Origin: Clostridium estertheticum
Lineage (GTDB): Bacteria; Bacillota; Clostridia; Clostridiales; Clostridiaceae
Reading direction: 5' to 3'
Length of the DNA stretch: 64,000 nt
Assembly (NCBI RefSeq): GCF_026650985.1
Contig: NZ_CP086239.1
Location: 5,110,501-5,174,500 of the forward strand
Shown: piece after piece, positions 56,650 to 64,000 of the stretch
How the letters are laid out: the number at the start of each line of letters is the position of its first letter
Position numbering within the stretch: position 1 is the stretch's first letter
Notes under the pieces: generated by a model
What the model was told of the DNA's origin: nothing
Databases searched by the model: none
What the model saw: only the letters and a program-made list of their open reading frames with translations
Translations under genes and position numbers: made by a program

Positions 56650-56688
56650 AAGAACTCTGTTGTTTATTAAAACAATGGGGTTCTTTAT
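56650..56688 (+). terminator. Terminator after ugpQ
   Basis: AAGAACTCTGTTGTTT and AAACAATGGGGTTCTT pair with G-U and one mismatch. A short T-rich tail follows. Confidence 0.8.
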
Positions 56689-56712
56689 ATTTTAAAGATT
56701 GCAAAGATTCAC

Positions 56713-56766
56713 TTAACTTAACCTTAACAATAATTACCTTTTTCCTTAACATATAGCATCTACAAT
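56713..56766 (+). promoter_or_regulatory. Pho-type promoter of ugpAEB
   Basis: TTAACT (56713), TTAACA (56724), a weak TACCTT (56735) and TTAACA (56746) are 11 bases apart. TACAAT at 56761-56766 is again 15 bases after the last box start. Confidence 0.65.
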
Positions 56767-56808
56767 AGTAATTGTAATATTAATATATGAACTAGAAGGG
56801 AGAATATA

Positions 56809-57729
56809 GTGAGTGAAATTATTTTAACGAAAAAAGAAGTAATCAAACTGGAGTCAAAAGCGACTAGGATAGGTTTAAAAAGAAAATTAGAACCATATGC
56901 ATTTTTACTTCCAAGTTTATTGTTATTTGGTTTGTTTGTTTATTATCCATTTTTTAAAACTTTATATATGAGTTTTAGTTTAACAAATGCTCATGGAGAA
57001 TTCCAGGAATTTATTGGAATTCAAAATTATATAGAGATATTTACTTCAGCAGATTTTATAAATAGCCTAGTTGTGACAATGCAATTTGTTTTTATTACAA
57101 CTATTCCATCGGTAGTTATTGGTCTTTTTTTAGCACTGCTTGCAAATAATAAAGTAAAAGGAATTGGCATATCTAAGGTAATGTTTGCTGTTCCAATAGC
57201 AGTATCATCAGCATCAGCATCAATTATTTGGGGGATAATTTTTCATCCAAGTATAGGAATGCTAAACAATATTTTAAAAACAAGTAGTGGGTGGTTAATA
57301 GACCCACATTGGGCTCTCTTATCTGTTGCGTTTGTAACCATTTGGATGAATATAGGAGTAAACTTCATATTTATTTTAGCAGGACTAAAAAATGTTCCAA
57401 AGGAAATACTTGAAAGTTCATCTATTGATGGGGCAAGATATTTTAGAAAATTATTTAAAATTATTATTCCAATGATATCACCTACATTATTTTTTATGGT
57501 ATTTATGGATATTATGAATGCATTTCAATCATTTGGACAAGTAAATATATTAACGAATGGTGGACCTGGAAATTCAACAAATGTATTGGTATTTTCTATT
57601 TATAGAGAAGCATTTTTTAATGGTAGGTTTGATACCGCATCTGCGCAGTCAATTATACTATTTATTCTTATGTTTGTTATAGCAATGTTTCAATTTAGTT
57701 ATGAAAAGAAGGGAGTGCATTACTCTTAA
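56809..57729 (+). CDS. ugpA: Glycerol-3-phosphate-type ABC importer, permease 1
   Basis: The 306-residue membrane protein has six helices of the MalF/UgpA permease type, with the EAA-like loop LESSSIDGARYFRKLFKIIIP (split: SSIDGARYFRKLF, about 205-225) that docks the ATPase. The start is GTG at 56809 with GAAGGGAG upstream. The gene overlaps the next by one base. With ugpEB and the upstream phosphodiesterase it suggests import of glycerol-3-phosphate or glycerophosphodiesters. Substrate is inferred from context; a sugar importer of the same family is the alternative. Confidence 0.85.
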   Translation: MSEIILTKKEVIKLESKATRIGLKRKLEPYAFLLPSLLLFGLFVYYPFFKTLYMSFSLTNAHGEFQEFIGIQNYIEIFTSADFINSLVVTMQFVFITTIPSVVIGLFLALLANNKVKGIGISKVMFAVPIAVSSASASIIWGIIFHPSIGMLNNILKTSSGWLIDPHWALLSVAFVTIWMNIGVNFIFILAGLKNVPKEILESSSIDGARYFRKLFKIIIPMISPTLFFMVFMDIMNAFQSFGQVNILTNGGPGNSTNVLVFSIYREAFFNGRFDTASAQSIILFILMFVIAMFQFSYEKKGVHYS

Positions 57730-58550
57730 TGGAAAATAAAAAAAGCAATATAATTTTACTTTTAACAAATCTTGCTGTCGGATTACTTATTATTTCTCCA
57801 ATTTTATACGCACTGTCAGTAACATTTATGACGACAGATCAAATTCATACTATGCCACCAAAGTTCTTACCTAAGAGCTTTTTCCTTGGTAACTATAAAG
57901 AGGTAATTGCAGCGATTCCTATATTTAGGTTTATATTTAACAGTTTGGTAGTATCGACAGCTGTAACTGTTGGGCAAATAATAACTTCTTGTTTTAGTGC
58001 TTATGCTTTTGCATTTTATGAATTTAAAGGGAAAAAAATTTTATTCATAATAATAATTGCTACAGTAATGGTTCCCGGAGAGGCAATTATTATATCTAAC
58101 TATTTGACAATAAGTTCATTAAATTTACTAGATACATATACAGGACTCATATTGCCATATTTAACATCAGCTATGGGGATTTTCATGATGAGACAATATT
58201 TTTTAACAGTTCCTATAGAACTTAAAGAAGCTTCAATCATAGATGGGTGCACTGGGCTTCAGTTTTTAACTAAAATCCTTATGCCTATTTCAAAACCTAT
58301 AATTGGATCACTAGGAATTTATATGTTCCTATTAACTTGGAATCAATATATGTGGCCTTTGCTTATAACAAGTAAACCAGAGATGAGGACAGTTCAAATT
58401 GGAATGACTATGCTTCAATCTTCAGAAGTACAATCATTTGGTATGATGCTCGCAGGAATTATAATAATCATAATTCCATCTATATTTATATTTATAATTG
58501 GTCAAAAACAACTAATTGATGGAATGACGTCAGGGTCAGTTAAAGGTTAA
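57729..58550 (+). CDS. ugpE: Glycerol-3-phosphate-type ABC importer, permease 2
   Basis: The 273-residue permease has six transmembrane helices, MalG/UgpE type, with the EAA loop KEASIIDGCTGLQFLTKILMP (split: KEASIIDGCTG and KILMP, about 175-195). Its ATG overlaps the ugpA stop (TAATG), implying translational coupling. AGAAGGGAG at the end of ugpA is the ribosome site. It pairs with UgpA to form the membrane pore. Confidence 0.85.
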   Translation: MENKKSNIILLLTNLAVGLLIISPILYALSVTFMTTDQIHTMPPKFLPKSFFLGNYKEVIAAIPIFRFIFNSLVVSTAVTVGQIITSCFSAYAFAFYEFKGKKILFIIIIATVMVPGEAIIISNYLTISSLNLLDTYTGLILPYLTSAMGIFMMRQYFLTVPIELKEASIIDGCTGLQFLTKILMPISKPIIGSLGIYMFLLTWNQYMWPLLITSKPEMRTVQIGMTMLQSSEVQSFGMMLAGIIIIIIPSIFIFIIGQKQLIDGMTSGSVKG

Positions 58551-58586
58551 TAATAAAAAAACATATATTTTAAGGGGGATTTATTA

Positions 58587-59951
58587 ATGAAAAAAAGACT
58601 GGTTTCAACAATGCTTGCAGTTATGGTTTCGGCTTCAATGTTAAGTGGGTGTGGTAGCGAGGCTAAGCAAGCAAGTTCTAAAACAGTAACAGGTGCTAAA
58701 GCAGAACATGTTAACATAACATTTTGGCATGGGATGGGGGGGAACCTAGGAATTTCACTTAATAAATTGGTAAAAGATTTTAATGATTCTCAAAAAAACA
58801 TCACGGTTACTGCTCAATTCCAGGGTGATTATGATGCAGCACTTAACAAATTGAAAAGTTCTCAGTTAAGTAATTCGGGCCCAGATGTTATGCAGTGTTA
58901 TGATATAGGAACAAGATATATGATTGATAGTAAGGCGATAGTTCCAGTTCAAGATTTTATTGATAAGGAAAAATATGATACCTCTACCCTTGAGCCAAAT
59001 CTCCTCGCATATTATACAGTAGATAAAAAATTGAACTCTATGCCTTTTAATTCTTCAACACCAATACTTTACTATAATAAAACTGCATTTAAAGCTGCGG
59101 GACTTGACCCAAATACTCCACCTAAAACTTTAACTGAAGTTGAAACTATGGCAAAGAAACTTTTAAAAAAGGATGCGTCAGGTAAAGTAACTCAATATGG
59201 ATATGCAATGCCTATATATGCTTGGTTTTTTGAACAATTTATGATTAAGCAAGGCAAAAATTATGCAAACAATGGTAACGGAAGAACCGGAGCTGCAACA
59301 ACAGTTGAATACAACAAAAATGGTGGTGGACTAACTGTGTTAAATGAATGGAAAAAGTTAGTTGATTCAGGTGATGTAGGAAATTTCGGACGTAAAACCC
59401 AGGATACTCAGAATGCATTTATGGCTGGTAATACAGCAATGTACTTAGATTCAACGGCATCTCTAAGTTCAGTTTTAACTGGAGTGAATAAGAAGTTTGA
59501 AGTAGGGACAGGATTTTTACCTAAAGTTAATAGTATAGACAAAGGTGGTGTTTCTATAGGCGGGGCGTCTCTTTGGATAATGGATAAAAAAGATAAAGCA
59601 AAACAGCAAGCATCGTGGGAATTTCTAAAGTTCATGGTATCAGCTAAGGAGCAAGCGTATTGGAATGCAAATACTGGATATTTTCCTGTTAATAAACAGG
59701 CTTATGATCTTAAAGAGGTTAAGGATAATTTAGTCAAATACCCACAATTTCAAACAGCTATAGACCAATTACATGCATCTACTCCTGATTCAAAAGGAGC
59801 ATTACTCGGTGTGTTTCCAGAAGCAAGAGCTGCAACTGAAACAAACATTGAATCTATGCTTGGAGGAAAACAAACATCACAAGAAGCTTTAGATAATGCA
59901 GCAAAAACAGCAAATAGTGCCATTGAAAAATACAATAAAACTAATAAATAA
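58587..59951 (+). CDS. ugpB: Glycerol-3-phosphate-type ABC importer, binding lipoprotein
   Basis: The 454-residue protein has a lipoprotein signal with lipobox LSGC (Cys22) and a family 1 solute-binding fold: ITFWHGMGGNLG (about 48-59), GPDVMQCYDIGTRY, NSMPFNSSTPILYYNK and GGASLWIM. The FWHGM and PFNSSTPxLYYN segments are typical of UgpB. It captures the substrate on the outer membrane face and hands it to UgpAE. AAGGGGGAT precedes the ATG. No ATPase gene (ugpC/malK-like) follows, so the importer probably shares one encoded elsewhere. Confidence 0.88.
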   Translation: MKKRLVSTMLAVMVSASMLSGCGSEAKQASSKTVTGAKAEHVNITFWHGMGGNLGISLNKLVKDFNDSQKNITVTAQFQGDYDAALNKLKSSQLSNSGPDVMQCYDIGTRYMIDSKAIVPVQDFIDKEKYDTSTLEPNLLAYYTVDKKLNSMPFNSSTPILYYNKTAFKAAGLDPNTPPKTLTEVETMAKKLLKKDASGKVTQYGYAMPIYAWFFEQFMIKQGKNYANNGNGRTGAATTVEYNKNGGGLTVLNEWKKLVDSGDVGNFGRKTQDTQNAFMAGNTAMYLDSTASLSSVLTGVNKKFEVGTGFLPKVNSIDKGGVSIGGASLWIMDKKDKAKQQASWEFLKFMVSAKEQAYWNANTGYFPVNKQAYDLKEVKDNLVKYPQFQTAIDQLHASTPDSKGALLGVFPEARAATETNIESMLGGKQTSQEALDNAAKTANSAIEKYNKTNK

Positions 59952-59986
59952 ATTTATTTATAACAAAGTGAATTAGAAGTATTTCT

Positions 59987-60026
59987 AAAACCCGTAAAAT
60001 TCAGAAATGGATATTGCGGGTTTTTA
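59987..60026 (+). terminator. Terminator after ugpB
   Basis: AAAACCCGTA and TGCGGGTTTT enclose a loose loop and are followed by T. Confidence 0.75.
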
Positions 60027-60061
60027 CGTCTCTATACTAAATGCAATTAATTAAGCTTTAG

Positions 60062-60107
60062 TTAAATCATCTCCTGCAGAGCTGTTAAATCATCCCCTGC
60101 GGAGCTG
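60062..60107 (+). repeat. Tandem 23-base direct repeat upstream of ABC exporter genes
   Basis: Two adjacent 23-base units differ at two positions. Each starts TTAAATCAT and ends with CTGCAGAGCTG or CTGCGGAGCTG. The period is close to two helical turns. The exporter start is about 165 bases downstream. This may be a double operator; nothing matching is seen elsewhere in the window. Confidence 0.6.
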
Positions 60108-60271
60108 ATTAATGTGATAATAATGCATTCATGATTTATAATACAGTGGGAATCTATAATAATATGCTGTATAATTTATACAGGTCTCGGATTGCTGAGT
60201 GGGAGAATTAATTTAATAGTCAATAATTATTAAAATTTTTAAAGTCATGTCGCAAGAAGGGGGAAGTTATT

Positions 60272-61996
60272 TTGGGGTATCTAAAAGTGTATGCTCATAA
60301 GTATGGTATAGGATTTTGCATAGCAGTATTTTTTGTAATACTCGAGGCATTCTGTGATTTGATGCAACCAATGATTATGTCCAAAATTGTGGATACAGGA
60401 GTTGCAAATAAAGATTTGAATTATGTAATTCAAATGGGAGTTATTATGCTTGTAATTGCTGGATTTGGAGCAATATTTGCAAGTATTCGTAATGTTATGG
60501 CAAGTAATGTTTCACAAAAACTTGGAACAGAACTTAGATCTGATTTATTTAAAAAGATTCAAGGATTTTCTTTTGAGAATATTGATAAATTTGAAGGAGC
60601 TACTCTAGTTACAAGGCTTACAAATGATGTAACTCAGGTTCAAAATTTTATTAATGGACTTATGAGGATATTTGTTAAAGCGCCAATTGTAGGTATCGGA
60701 AGTATTATAATGGCAACAAGATTAAACTTAAAACTATCTATGATTTTGTTTGCTATTGTACCAATTGCAGCTATTCTTATATATTTTAATATGAAAATTG
60801 GATTTCCATATTTCATTAAAGTTCAGAAATCACTTGATAGCGTTAATGGAGTTATGAGGGAGTATTTATCAGGAGTAAGAGTAGTTAAAGCTTTTAATAG
60901 ATTCGAATATGAAACAGAAAGGTTTAAAGACAAAAATACCTTGCTTACGAAGTCTTCTACTAAAGCTATGAAAATAACATCGGTTTTCACTCCTATCATT
61001 GGACTTATAGTAAACGTTGGTATTATATTAGTGATTTGGATAGGTGGAATATATGTAAACAAAGGAAGTATGCATGTAGGAGAAATAATAGCATTTACAA
61101 ATTATATGACGCAGATATTATTCTCACTTATGATGGTAACTAATGTTTTTACAATGTTTGTGCGCGCTAGAGCATCTTCAGAGCGTATTAGTGAAGTGTT
61201 CTGCGAAAAAAATAGTATGGTTAATGGAAAGAAAATTATAGATAATTATAAAGAGAGAGGAAAAATTGATTTTAAGCACGTATATTTTTCATATAATAAA
61301 GACAAAGAGCCTATATTAAAGGACATATCATTTAGTTGCCACTCGGGAGAAACTGTTGGAATAATAGGATCAACTGGTTCAGGCAAAAGTACGCTTGTGA
61401 ATTTAATACCTAGGTTCTATGATGTAATAAGTGGAAAAATAAAAGTTAATGGTGTAAATATTAAGGAGTTAGATATAAAGTCATTAAGAGAAAAGATTGC
61501 TGTAGTACCACAAAAGGCACTTCTGTTTTCTGGAACAATATTAGATAACATGAAATGGGGAAGTGAGAATGCAAGCATCGATGAAATTAAGGAAGCACTA
61601 AAAGTGGCCGAGGCTTTTGATTTTATTGATAAACTTCCAGAAGGTTATAATGAAAAGATTGGCCAAGGTGGTGTTAATTTTTCTGGAGGACAAAAGCAAC
61701 GGATATCTATAGCAAGAGCGCTAGTGAAAAAAGCTGAAATTCTAATACTTGATGATGCAACTAGTGCGGTTGATACAGATACAGAAGTGAAGATAAGGAA
61801 TAGCTTGAAAAAATATTCTAAGGATCTAACTTGCATTTTAATAGCTCACAGAATAACTTCTGTAATGAGCGCTGACAAAATAATAGTAATAGACAATGGG
61901 GAAATAAAAGCGATTGGAAGTCACTCAGAACTTTTAAAGAATTGTGAAATATACAATGATATCTTCCTTTCTCAAATTGGAAAGGAGATGATGTAG
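60272..61996 (+). CDS. Heterodimeric ABC exporter, subunit with degenerate Walker B
   Basis: The 574 residues form six transmembrane helices (about 1-320) and one ATPase domain. The latter has Walker A GSTGSGKST (about 369), Q-loop VPQKALLFSGTI, signature NFSGGQKQR, Walker B LILDDATSAVD (about 493) and H-loop AHRITS. The residue after Walker B, normally catalytic Glu, is Asp, as in TM287 of the TM287/288 exporter. It therefore supplies the degenerate site. The start is TTG at 60272 with AAGAAGGGGG eight bases upstream. The partner gene abuts its stop codon. Drug or lipid/peptide export is likely; the substrate is unknown. Confidence 0.9.
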   Translation: MGYLKVYAHKYGIGFCIAVFFVILEAFCDLMQPMIMSKIVDTGVANKDLNYVIQMGVIMLVIAGFGAIFASIRNVMASNVSQKLGTELRSDLFKKIQGFSFENIDKFEGATLVTRLTNDVTQVQNFINGLMRIFVKAPIVGIGSIIMATRLNLKLSMILFAIVPIAAILIYFNMKIGFPYFIKVQKSLDSVNGVMREYLSGVRVVKAFNRFEYETERFKDKNTLLTKSSTKAMKITSVFTPIIGLIVNVGIILVIWIGGIYVNKGSMHVGEIIAFTNYMTQILFSLMMVTNVFTMFVRARASSERISEVFCEKNSMVNGKKIIDNYKERGKIDFKHVYFSYNKDKEPILKDISFSCHSGETVGIIGSTGSGKSTLVNLIPRFYDVISGKIKVNGVNIKELDIKSLREKIAVVPQKALLFSGTILDNMKWGSENASIDEIKEALKVAEAFDFIDKLPEGYNEKIGQGGVNFSGGQKQRISIARALVKKAEILILDDATSAVDTDTEVKIRNSLKKYSKDLTCILIAHRITSVMSADKIIVIDNGEIKAIGSHSELLKNCEIYNDIFLSQIGKEMM

Positions 61997-63844
61997 ATGC
62001 CAGGTAATAAATATAAGGATGATAATAAAAGCGTTTCTATGCCATTTAATGGTGGTAGAGGCGGAAGAAGAAATATGGCACCAGTAGTAAAACCTAAAAA
62101 TTTCAGAAAAACTTTAAGAAGGCTGTGGAGTTATTTTGGAAGTGAAAGAAAAACATTAATAATAATATTTATATTTATAATAATAGATTCGGCTATTGTA
62201 CTAATAGGTCCATATCTTATAGGGCAAGCAGTAAATGCTATGTCATCTAATAATGGAAAAGTAGATTTTAATCTACTAAGTATAATAGTAATTGTATTAT
62301 TAGTATCATATCTGGCAGATGCGGCTATAAGTTTATTTCAGGGATTTGCCATGGCAAGTTCTAGTCAAAGAATAGTTAAAACCATGAGAAATAACTTATT
62401 TTTAAAACTCCAAAAGCTCCCAATGGCTTTCTTTGATTCAAATAGTCATGGAGATATTATGAGTAGACTGTCAAATGATATTGATAATGTTAGTTCTACT
62501 ATTTCTCAATCTGCGATTGTATTAATGTCAGGCGTTATAACAATACTCGGGTCATTTATTATGATGATAATTTTAAGCCCTATATTAACCCTAGCAAGTT
62601 TAATTACAGTACCTTTAGTATTTCTGTTAACTCGCTCCATTACTAAAAAGACAGGAAAGCTTTTTAAATCTCAACAAATGGAACTTGGAAAATTAAATGG
62701 ACAAATTGAAGAAACTATATCTGGAGTTTATATAGTAAAAGCTTTTAACCATGAAGATAAAACAGTGAAAGAATTTGATGAAATAAATCAAAGATTGTGC
62801 AAGGTTGGATTAAAAGCTCAAATATATTCTGGATTCCTAATGCCAATTATGAATGTTATAAACAATATTGGATTTGCGGCAGTAGCTGGAGTGGGTGGAG
62901 TTCTAGCAGTAGATGGCATAATTACAGTAGGTGTAATTGCCAGCTTTTTAAGTTATTCAAGGCAATTTGTACGTCCACTTAATAACTTGGCAAACATATT
63001 TAATACACTCCAATCTGCCGTTGCTGGAGCTGAAAGAGTATTTGAAATACTAGATACGGCGGAAGAAACAGAAGATGTAAAAGAGCCAAAGGAGCTTAAT
63101 AAATCCAAGGGACATGTTAAATTTAGTAATGTGTATTTCGGGTATAGAAAAGATGTGAACATTCTTAAAGAAATTAGTTTTGAAGCACGTCCTGGTGAGA
63201 GCATAGCGCTTGTGGGTCCAACAGGGGCAGGTAAGACTACAATTGTAAATTTGCTTACAAGATTTTATGATGTAACGAGTGGAGTAATATATATTGATGG
63301 CGTTGACATAAGGGAATATACAAGAGATAGCCTTAGAAGATGTTTTGGTATAGTGCTTCAAGATACCTACCTTTTTACAGGAACTATCAAAGAAAACATA
63401 AAATATGGCAATCTAAATTCCTCGGATATAGAAATTGAAAATGCAGCTAAAATGGCAAATGCACATGAATTTATAAGGAGACTTCCAAGTGGGTATGAGA
63501 CAGTACTTTCAGAGAGTGGAAGTAATCTTAGCCAAGGACAAAGACAACTTTTGGCTATTGCAAGAGCAATACTTACGAATCCATCTATATTAATATTGGA
63601 TGAAGCCACTAGTAGTGTTGATACTAGAACTGAACTTAGAATACAGGAAGCTATGCTCAAACTAATGAAGGGTAAAACGAGTTTTATTATAGCACACAGA
63701 CTAAGCACTATAAGAGATGCAAACAAAATAATGGTTATAGATGATGGACAAATTATAGAGATGGGAAACCACACGGAGCTTATAAATAAAAAAGGCAAAT
63801 ATTATAACATGTATTTTAATCAATATAATAATAGTGATGAGTAG
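61997..63844 (+). CDS. Heterodimeric ABC exporter, subunit with consensus Walker B
   Basis: The 615 residues start with a polar, Gly/Arg-rich arm of about 40 residues (FNGGRGGRRNM). Six transmembrane helices and an ATPase domain follow, with Walker A GPTGAGKTT (about 413), LQDTYLFTGTI, signature LSQGQRQLLAIARA, Walker B LILDEATSSVD and AHRLST. The Glu is present, but LSGGQ is LSQGQ, exactly the change that marks the degenerate site in TM288-type partners. The ATG directly follows the partner's TAG, so translation is coupled. GGAGATGATG at the end of the first gene is the ribosome site. Confidence 0.92.
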   Translation: MPGNKYKDDNKSVSMPFNGGRGGRRNMAPVVKPKNFRKTLRRLWSYFGSERKTLIIIFIFIIIDSAIVLIGPYLIGQAVNAMSSNNGKVDFNLLSIIVIVLLVSYLADAAISLFQGFAMASSSQRIVKTMRNNLFLKLQKLPMAFFDSNSHGDIMSRLSNDIDNVSSTISQSAIVLMSGVITILGSFIMMIILSPILTLASLITVPLVFLLTRSITKKTGKLFKSQQMELGKLNGQIEETISGVYIVKAFNHEDKTVKEFDEINQRLCKVGLKAQIYSGFLMPIMNVINNIGFAAVAGVGGVLAVDGIITVGVIASFLSYSRQFVRPLNNLANIFNTLQSAVAGAERVFEILDTAEETEDVKEPKELNKSKGHVKFSNVYFGYRKDVNILKEISFEARPGESIALVGPTGAGKTTIVNLLTRFYDVTSGVIYIDGVDIREYTRDSLRRCFGIVLQDTYLFTGTIKENIKYGNLNSSDIEIENAAKMANAHEFIRRLPSGYETVLSESGSNLSQGQRQLLAIARAILTNPSILILDEATSSVDTRTELRIQEAMLKLMKGKTSFIIAHRLSTIRDANKIMVIDDGQIIEMGNHTELINKKGKYYNMYFNQYNNSDE

Positions 63845-64000
63845 TAAGTTAAGAGAATGGCACACTAACTAAGAATTATTTTTGAGGATAGGACGGTATA
63901 TGATTGCTTTTTCATGGTAGAATTATTAGATGATAGATTAATTGGATAAGATTTATTAATAATCATATCCATAGTTAAAATATTAATATAGGAGAGTGTA
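63845..64000. other. Downstream end of window, no complete gene
   Basis: The 156 bases after the exporter show no gene. TAGGAGAGTG at 63990-63999 looks like a ribosome binding site, so another plus-strand gene probably starts just past the window. Confidence 0.4.

Noticed and set aside
63367-63798. Minus-strand open frame of 143 codons inside the second exporter gene
   Set aside because: It lies antisense to the ATPase domain and its composition is that of a shadow frame.

Overview
The window looks like chromosome of a spore-forming, anaerobic Clostridium (sensu stricto). The DNA is very AT-rich and the ribosome binding sites are strong GGAGG types. The gene set fits: sigK, an abrB with a zinc-knuckle tail, Spo0A-box-like sites, hybrid cluster protein, T-box control of branched-chain amino acid synthesis, and many bidirectional hairpin terminators. 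I see no tRNA, rRNA, CRISPR array, insertion sequence or prophage. The species assignment is inference.

Layout. 1-9.4 kb: end of pheS, pheT, zapA, a Uup/YfmR-type ABC-F ATPase, a fused PD-(D/E)XK nuclease/XPD-like helicase with a possible SD-switching leader, and a membrane zinc-ribbon protein. 9.4-12.6 kb: abrB, yajQ, a soluble LytS-like kinase, a LytTR response regulator and a lone receiver. 12.7-17.9 kb: recQ, a DEGD-variant DEAD-box helicase and a YkpA/YbiT-type ABC-F. 17.9-21.8 kb: small Cys/Gly-rich protein, DUF6465-like protein, Xaa-Pro peptidase, endonuclease IV, HAD phosphatase. 22.2-30.6 kb: kdpFABC potassium pump followed by a rewired regulatory set: a receiver-TPR protein, a KdpD with no kinase domain, and a separate membrane PAS kinase that probably starts at ATT. 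30.7-41.5 kb: duplicated-domain lipoprotein, flavodoxin, sigK, yqeY, HTH/coiled-coil protein, VanW protein, metallo-beta-lactamase-fold hydrolase, CoA-binding protein, CHASE4-GGDEF-EAL protein and a soluble chemoreceptor-like protein. 41.5-47.8 kb: hcp with a palindrome at about -41.5, an acidic small protein, an NSS transporter with its MetS-like small subunit, corA, cutC and a glutaredoxin.

47.9-60 kb contains three transcription units whose promoters carry 11-bp-phased TTAACA-like hexamers ending near a TATAAT-like -10. These are a secreted purple-acid-phosphatase-like enzyme, a glycerophosphodiester phosphodiesterase, and a glycerol-3-phosphate-type ABC importer without its ATPase gene. 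Together they read as a phosphate-starvation (PhoP) set that harvests phosphate from esters and phospholipid head groups; cardiolipin synthase lies between them. Embedded here is ilvNB behind two tandem T-box leaders of different architecture. 60.2-63.8 kb encodes the two halves of a heterodimeric ABC exporter with one degenerate ATP site. The window ends just after a possible ribosome binding site for the next gene.
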